DNA from: Methanosarcinales archaeon
GTDB lineage: Archaea > Halobacteriota > Methanosarcinia > DSM-18856 > Methermicoccaceae
NCBI GenBank assembly: GCA_003661015.1
Contig: QMVI01000086.1
Span: forward strand, 1-5,103
DNA length: 5,103 nucleotides
Direction: 5' to 3'
Shown here: positions 1-5,103 of the stretch, in pieces
Numbering within the stretch: position 1 is the first letter of the stretch
Layout of the letters: every line of letters begins with the position of its first letter
Position numbers and translations under genes: made by a program
The notes under the pieces: generated by a model
The model's input: only the letters and a program-made list of their open reading frames with translations
Databases searched by the model: none
What the model was told of the DNA's origin: nothing

Positions 1-282
1 ACAATTGCCGAGGCTGGAGCCTTTGGTGTTTTTCATCTAATAACGAGTGAGCCAGATAGAGCATACAAAGCATTGTCTGACGCAGGTTTTACTGTGACAA
101 AAACCTCAATGCTTGGGGTGGAACTCAAAAACCTCAAAGACAGTCTTTACACAGTCTCAAAGAAACTGGCTGAACATGGCATAAGTGTTGATTATGCATA
201 CATGTCTCTTTCAAGTGATGGGAATCCTTATCTTGTGTTGAGGGTGAACGACATAGAAAGAGCGAAGATAGCACTTGATTAA
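1..282 (+). CDS. Tandem ACT-domain protein, C-terminal part (5' end outside window)
   Basis: The reading frame is open from base 1 to a TAA at 280-282, giving the last 93 residues; the true start lies upstream. The visible part looks like the end of one ACT domain (about residues 1-41, ending in a strand followed by the segment GVEL) and a complete second one (about 42-93, beginning KNLKDSLYTVSKKLAEHGI, a typical first loop and helix of an ACT fold). It ends with a YLVLRV strand and a short helix. ACT domains bind amino acids and act as regulatory modules. Stand-alone tandem-ACT proteins are common in archaea, often beside phenylacetate-CoA ligase-like and indolepyruvate oxidoreductase genes, and an iorA is present here about 1.7 kb away on the other strand. 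An amino acid-sensing role is inferred from the family; the ligand cannot be read from this fragment. A TTG at 73 is an unlikely start because the homologous fold extends upstream of it. Confidence 0.8.
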   Translation, partial: TIAEAGAFGVFHLITSEPDRAYKALSDAGFTVTKTSMLGVELKNLKDSLYTVSKKLAEHGISVDYAYMSLSSDGNPYLVLRVNDIERAKIALD

Positions 283-294
283 CAAAACGGAATG

Positions 295-362
295 TTAGTT
301 ATTACTTACTAATAGCTAAATAGCAATAGAACCAGATTAGTTATTATGAGATTAGAACCAGA
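295..362 (+). repeat. Two pairs of short direct repeats around the hydrolase start
   Basis: TTAGTTATTA occurs at 295-304 and again at 337-346, where it runs into the start codon. AGAACCAGA occurs at 328-336 and at 354-362, within codons 3-6. The copies are exact and interleave across the presumed TATA box and start. They could be regulator binding sites or a local duplication; the sequence alone cannot decide. Confidence 0.45.
315..324 (+). promoter_or_regulatory. Possible TATA box for the cysteine hydrolase gene
   Basis: The sequence GCTAAATAGC is centred about 26-27 bp upstream of the ATG at 346, the spacing expected between an archaeal TATA box and the first base of a leaderless transcript. 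No Shine-Dalgarno-like sequence precedes the ATG, which fits leaderless translation. The match to the TATA consensus is only moderate. The box is also a small inverted repeat (GCTA, AA, TAGC). Confidence 0.35.
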
Positions 363-897
363 GTCAACGATGTTGTTGATAGTAGATATGCAGAACGACT
401 TTTGCAAGCCAGAGGGTACCCTTTATTCTGAGCACTCTCAGTCAGTAATACCATACATAAAGAAAGTACTAGAGTGGGCAAGAAAGAGTAATATGGTGGT
501 TGCATTCTCTCAGGACTGGCATGAGCCAGATGACCCTCACTTCGATTATTGGCCACCTCATTGTATTCAAGGTACATGGGGGGCTGAGATTGTCGATGAA
601 TTGTCACCACTTGAAAATGAGCTCGTATTTAAAAAAGGAGCGTATTCTGTTTTTCTTGATACAGATATTGAACATCACCTGCGGGAATGCGGTATAAAGA
701 CATTGATCATTTGTGGCACACTTGTGAACATCTGTGTCCTTCATACAACTGCAGATGCCCTTCAGAGATACTACACTACGGTCGTGCCAAGAGAGTGTGT
801 CGCATCTTTAAATGAATATGAGATGGAGTATGCTTTATATCATATTGGTAAGGTGCTAAAGGGAACGTTATGTTCGGTGGATGAGCTAGTATTCTGA
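346..897 (+). CDS. Nicotinamidase/isochorismatase-family cysteine hydrolase
   Basis: A 183-residue single-domain hydrolase of the isochorismatase-like superfamily. The catalytic triad is visible as Asp14 (IVDMQNDF), Lys97 (FKKGAYS) and Cys130 (GTLVNICV). Asp57 and His59 (SQDWH) with His72 (WPPHCIQGT) match the metal-binding residues of nicotinamidases, and WPPHCIQGTWGAE is very like the PncA signature. Between Lys97 and YSVF, however, the insertion typical of classical PncA is missing, as in other cysteine hydrolases. The likely activity is amide hydrolysis, with nicotinamide to nicotinate in NAD salvage the best guess; the substrate is not certain. It is cytoplasmic, with no signal peptide or membrane segment. 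ATG 346 is favoured by a possible leaderless promoter; ATG 370 (Met9) would also leave the whole fold intact. It lies 63 bp after the ACT gene and stops with TGA. Confidence 0.88.
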   Translation: MRLEPESTMLLIVDMQNDFCKPEGTLYSEHSQSVIPYIKKVLEWARKSNMVVAFSQDWHEPDDPHFDYWPPHCIQGTWGAEIVDELSPLENELVFKKGAYSVFLDTDIEHHLRECGIKTLIICGTLVNICVLHTTADALQRYYTTVVPRECVASLNEYEMEYALYHIGKVLKGTLCSVDELVF

Positions 898-938
898 ATT
901 CAGTGTGCAGTTGCATCATACTCAGGATAGAATTTCGC

Positions 939-1255
939 TAGAAGTGGACTTACAAGCCTCTCTCCAGACCAGACATTGCAAAAGATCAATTGACTTACTA
1001 TCTTACGACTTCAATAGCACTCAAAACCACAACCACTCCTCGTCTAGGTGGTGGGGTACTCAGAGGGGAAGCATGCATCCACAGCTAAAGAAATGAGAGA
1101 GTTGCAAGATTGCTAAAGGTGTTCCAGAACTGACTTATTATGGGGTTGCCCGATATTACATCGAGTAGAGTAGAAACGTAAAAAGAAGAAAAGAAGAGTT
1201 GGTAAGAGAAGCCAGTGTTCTACTTGAAGTCATTAAAGAAATTGGGAGGATGTAG
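939..1255 (+). pseudogene. Probable decayed coding sequence of unknown function
   Basis: Protein-like text runs on the plus strand but jumps frame. Bases 942-1055 read KWTYKPLSRPDIAKDQLTYY and onward in one frame. About 1048-1112 read VVGYSEGKHASTAKEMRELQ in the next. Bases 1097-1252 read through KIAKGVPELTYYGVARYYIE and then a charged helical end (KRRKEELVREASVLLEVIKE) in the third. Stops in the composite are TAG at 939, 1045 and 1166, and TAG at 1253 ends it. The two frame changes cannot be repaired by amber readthrough, so a degraded gene is the simplest reading. I do not recognise the family. The overlapping ORF at 905-1096 is rich in His, Ser, Gln and Asn and looks like an out-of-frame shadow. 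The 479-bp gap between the convergent genes contains nothing else that reads as an intact gene. Confidence is limited because it rests only on how protein-like the text looks. Confidence 0.35.
1180..1198 (-). terminator. Possible T-rich terminator for the leftward operon
   Basis: Read on the minus strand, this stretch is a pyrimidine tract with runs of four and five T, about 180 nt after the stop of the phosphatidyltransferase gene. Archaeal RNA polymerase ends transcription at T-rich tracts without needing a hairpin. On the plus strand the same bases could be Lys/Arg/Glu codons of the decayed gene, so the call is weak. Confidence 0.2.
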
Positions 1256-1269
1256 GTGATGCTGTTAGT

Positions 1270-1306
1270 AAAATTTAAATATTGACATACAGATAATAAT
1301 TTTAAA
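1270..1306. other. AT-rich island with TATA-like elements
   Basis: This is the most AT-rich stretch of the gap. It contains TTTAAATA (1274-1281), ATTTTAAAG (1299-1307) and a 6-bp inverted repeat (AAAATT at 1270-1275, AATTTT at 1298-1303). Just after it the heptamer GGGCTCT occurs twice, 20 bp apart (1313-1319 and 1333-1339). It could be a promoter for a rightward transcript running antisense to the phosphatidyltransferase gene, or simply leftover intergenic DNA. No convincing gene starts after it. Confidence 0.25.
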
Positions 1307-1376
1307 GCTCTTGGGCTCTATGAATTGAGTGAGGGCTCTTGAGTTTGGGGAGGGGCTTCTTTGTGTTATTTTAATC

Positions 1377-1979
1377 TCAATCTTCAAGAGTTTTCCACAC
1401 AATATAGAATCTCTGAATTGCTGTTATGTGGCTTGCAATGCCAATAATGCCAATCGTCCATCCCAGTATGTACATTCCCATTACTGGGTGGGGATAGATT
1501 CCATTCAACAGTATGCCTATGATGATGACCACAAGTCTGTCACTCCTACCCATAATTCCTTTGTACAGTCTCTCAAACATTACAGCCTGTGCTTGAGTAC
1601 CCATGTAGCTCGTCAATAACACGCCAGTTATTGCAACAACACCAATCCACGGGGGGGTGTGCCCGCCGAGAATAATTCCACACAGGATGAATATGTCCGC
1701 ATATCTGTCAACAACATGGTCAAGAAAGTCCCCTTTTTTGCTCTCACATTGCATATGTCGTGCAATTGCACCATCGAGAGCATCAAACAAACCTGAGAGT
1801 ACGAGAAACACCAGTCCTACCCCCAACATCTCTGCATACAATGATAACCCACTTAAAAATGCGAAAATCAGCGATATGGTCGTCAGCGTATTTGCTCTAA
1901 TACCAAATCTCACAATAAAAGAAGCACTTCTTGCGATGATATCTCCTGTCCTTGCTCTTATAACTTCATCAAGAGTCAT
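1377..1979 (-). CDS. CDP-alcohol phosphatidyltransferase, possibly archaetidylinositol-phosphate synthase type
   Basis: A 200-residue integral membrane enzyme that transfers a phosphatidyl or archaetidyl group from a CDP-activated lipid to an alcohol. The family signature D-x2-DG-x2-AR-x8-G-x3-D-x3-D is complete: Asp66, Asp69, Gly70, Ala73, Arg74, Gly83, Asp87 and Asp91. These acidic residues bind the metal and the CDP group. About six hydrophobic segments are visible (near 30-48, 52-65, 92-105, 111-124, 148-160 and 167-185). The later SYMGTQAQA and GIMGRSDRL segments resemble the inositol-phosphate branch, so archaetidylinositol-phosphate synthase is a reasonable but unproven guess. The ATG at 1979 lies inside the end of iorA (11-nt overlap). 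A GAGATGA site six bases upstream, one mismatch from GAGGTGA, supports this start. It ends in TGA and is the last gene of the leftward operon. Confidence 0.88.
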   Translation of the reverse strand: MTLDEVIRARTGDIIARSASFIVRFGIRANTLTTISLIFAFLSGLSLYAEMLGVGLVFLVLSGLFDALDGAIARHMQCESKKGDFLDHVVDRYADIFILCGIILGGHTPPWIGVVAITGVLLTSYMGTQAQAVMFERLYKGIMGRSDRLVVIIIGILLNGIYPHPVMGMYILGWTIGIIGIASHITAIQRFYIVWKTLED

Positions 1980-3798
1980 TTTTATTCATCTCTTTTATGG
2001 CTTCAAAGGGGCATATCTGGGCGCACACACCACACCCATTACATAAATTGTTTATTTCTGCTTTATTGTCATGGAATTCTATGGCGGGGCATTGCAGTTC
2101 AAGGCATTTTTTACATCCTTTACATCCTTCTACTATGTAATTTCTCCTATCTCTCTTCGAGTCTCTTAACATTATACACTCTCTCTTTGCGAGTATCACA
2201 GACAATCCCTCATGTTCTCTTGCCCTCTTCAGAGCATTTATGGATGGATTGACATCATATGGGTCTATCACTTCAACATATGTGGCACCACACACCTTTG
2301 CAACTTCTGTCAAATCAAGTAGAAACGTTGCCTCGTGTCTTGCGCTCAATCCGATTCCGGGGTGTGGTTGATGCCCTGTCATGGCTGTTGTTGAGTTGTC
2401 CAAGATGACAACTGTAATGTTGGCTTTGTTGTATGCTGCGTTAATCAATCCTGGAATGCCGGTGTGTATGAAGGTTGAATCACCAATCGTACAACATACT
2501 TCCCTCTCTCCTGCATGATACATTCCGGAGCCTATCGTTATGCTTGCCCCCATGCAGAGTGTGGTATCAACTGTGTCCATCGATATGCCAAGGGTATAAC
2601 ATCCTATGTCACTTGGAAAGATGGCATCATCACCAAATGCGACCTTCATTTCATAGAAAGTTGCTCTGTGAGGACATCCTGCACACATAACAGGAACTCT
2701 CTTTGGTAGTTTCCATACACTCTCTTCATATGTGGGAGGTGAGAATGATGTAAAGATTGCTGGAGGATTACTTTCGTTATGGTTTTGGTTTTTGAGGTCC
2801 TCACTGATCCAACATCTTATCACATTCTCGGTTATATTGGCATTTAGCTCTCCGCACTTTGGAATGGAATTCGAGGATAATTTACCATATACGGGTGTAT
2901 CGATACCAAATTTTGCTTTTACTTGCATCATCATCTCTTCAACAACGGGTTCAAGTTCCTCAACAACCAATACCTTTGAGCATTCCTCAAGAAATTCCTT
3001 TATTATATCTTCCCCGATGGGGTACCCCCGGACATGAAGGATTGTAGGTGAAACACCCAAGTTATTACAAGCCTCTGTTGTGTAGAGTCTTGCAACTCCA
3101 GATGACACAATTCCTATTTTGTCCCTCCATTCTATATATGAATGCCCTGTTCCTTTTTTCATTAGCGTGCTGTACTTCTTTTCAAGCCTCTCATGAGCTT
3201 TTCTTGCATTGGTGGGAACCATGACAAATCTTTTGGGGTCTTTTACAAATTTACCTTTTTTGATCGATTTTCTCTTATCTTTTGTGATTATCGTCTGTTT
3301 TGCATGGGATACTCTTGTAGTTGTTCTCAAAACAACTGGTAATTCTGTTTTTTCTGAGAAATCAAATCCCTCAAGCGTGAGTTCGTAGCATTCCTGCGGG
3401 CACGATGGTTCAAGACATGGTACTTTGGCGAATGTTGTGTATCTTCTTGTATCTTGTTCGTTCTGGGATGAGTGACATCCCGGATCATCAGCCACAACAG
3501 TTATCAACCCGCCCCTTACTCCTGTGTATCCGAGTGTCATGAATGGGTCTGCACACGCATTCAGTCCAACATGTTTCATGGTTGCAGTAGCTCTGACTCC
3601 ACACCATGATGCCCCTATTGCAACCTCGAGCGCAACCTTTTCGTTGACAGACCATTCTACGTGCATATCTGAAGACATCTTTGTCAGAGTTTCTATGATC
3701 TCGGAGGATGGAGTTCCTGGATATCCCGCCACCACCCCTACACCCGCTTCCATCAATGCCTGAGCAATAGCCTCGTTTCCAAGTGCGTAAACCCACAT
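1969..3798 (-). CDS. iorA: Indolepyruvate:ferredoxin oxidoreductase, alpha subunit
   Basis: A 609-residue TPP- and iron-sulfur-containing subunit that oxidatively decarboxylates aryl pyruvates (from Trp, Phe, Tyr) to aryl-CoA while reducing ferredoxin. Archaea also use it in reverse to make aromatic amino acids from arylacetates. The N-terminal TPP-domain signature GNEAIAQA and YPGTPSSE is at about 7-33. The TPP core follows: CAGCPHR (372-378), GDSTFIHTG (439-447) and DNSTTAMTGHQPHPG (467-481). At the C-terminus are two ferredoxin-like clusters, Cys559/562/565/570 and Cys586/589/592/596. Length and domain order are normal for IorA. ATG 3798 is chosen over GTG 3807 because GGTGA lies five bases upstream and the protein then starts just before the conserved GNEA. 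It begins 5 nt after marker protein 2. The beta subunit iorB, often adjacent, is not in this window and must be elsewhere. Confidence 0.95.
   Translation of the reverse strand: MWVYALGNEAIAQALMEAGVGVVAGYPGTPSSEIIETLTKMSSDMHVEWSVNEKVALEVAIGASWCGVRATATMKHVGLNACADPFMTLGYTGVRGGLITVVADDPGCHSSQNEQDTRRYTTFAKVPCLEPSCPQECYELTLEGFDFSEKTELPVVLRTTTRVSHAKQTIITKDKRKSIKKGKFVKDPKRFVMVPTNARKAHERLEKKYSTLMKKGTGHSYIEWRDKIGIVSSGVARLYTTEACNNLGVSPTILHVRGYPIGEDIIKEFLEECSKVLVVEELEPVVEEMMMQVKAKFGIDTPVYGKLSSNSIPKCGELNANITENVIRCWISEDLKNQNHNESNPPAIFTSFSPPTYEESVWKLPKRVPVMCAGCPHRATFYEMKVAFGDDAIFPSDIGCYTLGISMDTVDTTLCMGASITIGSGMYHAGEREVCCTIGDSTFIHTGIPGLINAAYNKANITVVILDNSTTAMTGHQPHPGIGLSARHEATFLLDLTEVAKVCGATYVEVIDPYDVNPSINALKRAREHEGLSVILAKRECIMLRDSKRDRRNYIVEGCKGCKKCLELQCPAIEFHDNKAEINNLCNGCGVCAQICPFEAIKEMNKNDS
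1986..1992 (-). promoter_or_regulatory. Ribosome binding site of the phosphatidyltransferase gene
   Basis: On the minus strand this reads GAGATGA, one mismatch from GAGGTGA, six bases before the ATG at 1979. It is located in the last codons of iorA, as expected for a translationally coupled downstream gene. Confidence 0.5.
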
Positions 3799-3803
3799 TA
3801 CCC

Positions 3804-3808
3804 TCACC
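3804..3808 (-). promoter_or_regulatory. Ribosome binding site of iorA, overlapping the upstream stop codon
   Basis: The minus strand reads GGTGA here, matching the archaeal anti-Shine-Dalgarno core, with a 5-base spacer to the ATG at 3798. The last three bases are the TGA of the upstream gene, so a ribosome terminating there covers the iorA initiation site. This decides the iorA start and suggests translational coupling. Confidence 0.7.
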
Positions 3809-4757
3809 CACGTATCCCAGTTATCGACTCTTTTTTGAGGTTGAATACTTCCACTTCTCTCCCATGCATTCTGATGGATACACTACACTTCTGTTTTATC
3901 TTTCCTATTTTGGATGCAGACAATCCACTTCTTTCAAATATCGAAATAACCTCTTCTGTGTTTTGAGGAGGTGTGGTAACAATGAATCCAGTTGATGGAT
4001 GTATTAACAACCATTGAGAGAGAGGTATCTCGTCAGGTTTTGGTATTTGCTCTATATCCACCACCGCCCCAACACCGCTCGCTTCACATAACATCCCGAG
4101 TGTCCCGATGATGCCTGGGTTGCTTATATCTTTTCCAGATCTAACAATCCTTTTCTCCCCGATATTTTTCATGGAATAGTACATTCTCTTTATTTTATCT
4201 GGATTTTTTCTGCTTATTCCTTCCCAACTGTATGGAGAGGTAGGACCCAGCTTCCCATCGAGGTCGTAAGCTGCTATCACATCATCTCCTGCAAGTGCGG
4301 TATTGCTCTTTATCTCACACCCTCTTTTTACTTTCCCAAGAACAGCAACCGACAATGAACTGTAAGGAGTATCTGGATGTGTGTGCCCTCCAACCATACT
4401 GACATTGAATTTCTAACAGGCTTCTCTCATACCTCTTGCTATCTCTTTTCTGGTTTCACTGTCTCCGGCAGACACAACATTCACCATGGCAATCACGCTC
4501 CCCCCCATTGCAACGATATCATTTACATTCACGATTACAGATGCATATCCAGCCCACCATGGATTTCTCATCAATCTGCTCCATATTCCATCTGTAGCCA
4601 GCAAAAGATAGTGGTCTCCTTGGACATCTATGATTGCTGCATCATCCCCCAGTCCAGATATACCAAGCGTTGAGACAAATTCTCCTATTGCCCTTTTCCT
4701 TTTTACTCCAATAAAGTTCCTTATTTGTTTTGCAATCTCCCAGCATTCATAACTCAT
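3804..4757 (-). CDS. mmp2: Methanogenesis marker protein 2 (AIR synthase-related, PurM fold), interrupted by an in-frame TAG
   Basis: The gene reads as 317 residues if codon 115 (TAG, 4413-4415) is decoded. It resembles PurM, ThiL, HypE and SelD, ATP-binding enzymes with a glycine- and aspartate-rich N-terminal domain. Visible motifs are GDDAAI (37-42), ATDGIW (54-59), VNVNDIVAMGG (76-86), MVGGHTHPDT (121-130) and SGKDISNPGIIGTLGM (207-222). This pattern, with the WWAGYASV segment, matches methanogenesis marker protein 2, a family of unknown reaction found in methanogens and relatives. The amber codon is in the same frame as both halves and replaces one residue in a helix just before KFNVSMVGGHTHPD; family members as I recall them carry a charged residue (Glu or Lys) there. 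Both halves look well conserved. It could be a pyrrolysine gene, a new pseudogene or a base error. Start ATG 4757 follows a TATA box by about 30 bp, with no ribosome binding site. First gene of the leftward operon. Confidence 0.85.
4413..4415 (-). other. In-frame amber codon within marker protein 2
   Basis: The minus strand reads GCC TGT TAG AAA TTC here, so codon 115 is TAG with no frame change on either side. The remaining 202 codons continue in frame to a TGA. A downstream ATG at 4397 could only restart at residue 121, with no ribosome binding site in front, inside the N-terminal fold and immediately before the conserved GGHT motif. Confidence 0.9.
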
Positions 4758-4782
4758 TTACAGAGCCTTTAAAACCTACTAA

Positions 4783-4792
4783 CTTATATAAG
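4783..4792. promoter_or_regulatory. Palindromic TATA box shared by divergent promoters
   Basis: CTTATATAAG is a perfect 10-bp palindrome centred at 4787.5. The start codon of the leftward gene (4757) and that of argJ (4817) lie about 30 bp from the centre on either side. Typical archaeal start-site spacing would put both transcript starts within a few bases of the ATGs, giving leaderless or nearly leaderless mRNAs. Neither gene has a Shine-Dalgarno sequence, which agrees. No second TATA-like element with suitable spacing is visible in the gap. Confidence 0.7.
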
Positions 4793-4816
4793 TAAGGCAA
4801 TAGGATAGGCTGGAAC

Positions 4817-5103
4817 ATGTTCGAGATAGATGGCGGGATATGTGCTGTGGAAGGGGTTGAGGCAAGTGGCGTAAAGGAAGGGGGCAATGGACTTGCCCTT
4901 ATAAGGGCAAGAGGTTTGTGTACTGGGATGTTCACAAAAAATAGATTTATGGCCCCCCCCCTAATTGTGTGCAAGGAGAAGCTGAGTAAAACTGGGGGGA
5001 AGTTTTCAGGAATCGTGATATCAAGCGGGAATGCAAACTCGTACACTGGTTCAGAGGGGATTGATGATGCGAGAGAGATGGCAAGGTTTGCTGCCGAGTG
5101 CAT
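4817..5103 (+). CDS. argJ: Glutamate N-acetyltransferase / ornithine acetyltransferase, N-terminal part (3' end outside window)
   Basis: Ninety-five codons of ArgJ, which moves the acetyl group from N-acetylornithine to glutamate and so recycles it in arginine biosynthesis; some members can also use acetyl-CoA. Family landmarks are in order: an N-terminal GGICAVEGVEASGVKEG (compare GGVTAPKGF...AAG), LALIRA (26-31), GMFTKNRFMAPPLIV (37-51; family pattern GVFTTNR...AAPV), GIVISSGNANSYTG (65-78; family NSGNAN-TG) and DDAREMARFAAE (83-94). The catalytic Thr at the self-cleavage site lies beyond the window. ATG 4817 has no ribosome binding site but sits about 30 bp from the shared TATA box, and the protein starts where family members start. 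Codons 46-49 run through nine consecutive C (4953-4961); the frame remains correct. A long open frame on the opposite strand here is a shadow. Confidence 0.93.
   Translation, partial: MFEIDGGICAVEGVEASGVKEGGNGLALIRARGLCTGMFTKNRFMAPPLIVCKEKLSKTGGKFSGIVISSGNANSYTGSEGIDDAREMARFAAEC

Noticed and set aside
344..610. Minus-strand ORF of 88 codons
   Set aside because: Antisense to the N-terminal half of the cysteine hydrolase, which carries the catalytic and metal-binding residues.
905..1096. Plus-strand ORF of 63 codons after the hydrolase
   Set aside because: Composition rich in His, Ser, Gln and Asn, no recognisable motif and no initiation signal; the other frames of the same bases look more protein-like.
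1329..1619. Plus-strand ORF of 96 codons starting at GTG
   Set aside because: Most of it lies antisense to the phosphatidyltransferase gene and its text there is low quality; only the first few codons are outside that gene.
1657..2046. Plus-strand ORF of 129 codons
   Set aside because: Fully antisense to the phosphatidyltransferase and the iorA 3' end, both of which have strong family motifs.
1969..3807. GTG at 3807 as the iorA start (4-nt GTGA overlap)
   Set aside because: The GTG lies inside the GGTGA ribosome binding site of the ATG at 3798, and the family N-terminus fits the ATG better.
3804..4757. Two separate genes, a split marker protein 2 made as two subunits
   Set aside because: The halves share one frame with only a TAG between them, the break is inside the N-terminal fold just before the GGHT motif, and there is no ribosome binding site before the ATG at 4397.
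4747..5103. Open frame of 118 codons on the minus strand at the right end
   Set aside because: It lies opposite the clear argJ start with its family motifs and runs across the shared promoter; it is an antisense shadow.
1..5103. tRNA, rRNA, CRISPR array, intact insertion sequence or defence genes
   Set aside because: No cloverleaf-like stems, regularly spaced repeats, transposase motifs or terminal inverted repeats were recognised by eye on either strand.

Overview
This window looks like chromosomal DNA of a methanogenic or methane-oxidising archaeon. Three things point that way. A gene at 3804-4757 matches methanogenesis marker protein 2, a PurM-fold protein that is essentially restricted to such archaea. 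An archaeal-type indolepyruvate:ferredoxin oxidoreductase alpha subunit (IorA) lies next to it. The expression signals are also archaeal: TATA boxes about 27-30 bp from start codons, no ribosome binding site on the first genes of transcripts, and GGTGA-type sites only on operon-internal genes. No rRNA, tRNA, CRISPR array or intact mobile element was seen.

Layout, left to right. (1) 1-282 (+) is the 3' end of a tandem ACT-domain protein. (2) 346-897 (+) is a nicotinamidase/isochorismatase-type cysteine hydrolase. Short direct repeats flank its start. (3) 898-1376 holds no intact gene but contains what looks like a decayed coding sequence (about 939-1255, +) and an AT-rich island. (4) 1377-4757 (-) is a tight operon transcribed leftwards: marker protein 2, then iorA, then a six-helix CDP-alcohol phosphatidyltransferase, joined by a 5-nt gap and an 11-nt overlap. 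(5) 4817-5103 (+) is the 5' end of argJ (ornithine acetyltransferase), cut by the window end.

The main point of interest is that the marker protein 2 gene is interrupted by a single in-frame amber codon (TAG, codon 115). The reading frame, family motifs and expected length continue unbroken on the other side. Pyrrolysine decoding, a recent nonsense mutation or a sequencing error could each explain it. None of the five genes whose 3' ends are visible terminates with TAG, which fits amber avoidance, but the sample is tiny.

The second point is the argJ/marker 2 divergent promoter. A perfect 10-bp palindromic TATA box sits in the exact middle of the 59-bp gap, about 30 bp from each start codon, so one TATA element may drive two nearly leaderless transcripts in opposite directions.

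Functionally, the ACT protein and IorA fit an archaeal aromatic amino acid / arylacetate theme. IorB, the usual partner of IorA, is not in the window. ArgJ is arginine biosynthesis. I see no evidence for a defence system or a clearly new multi-gene system here.
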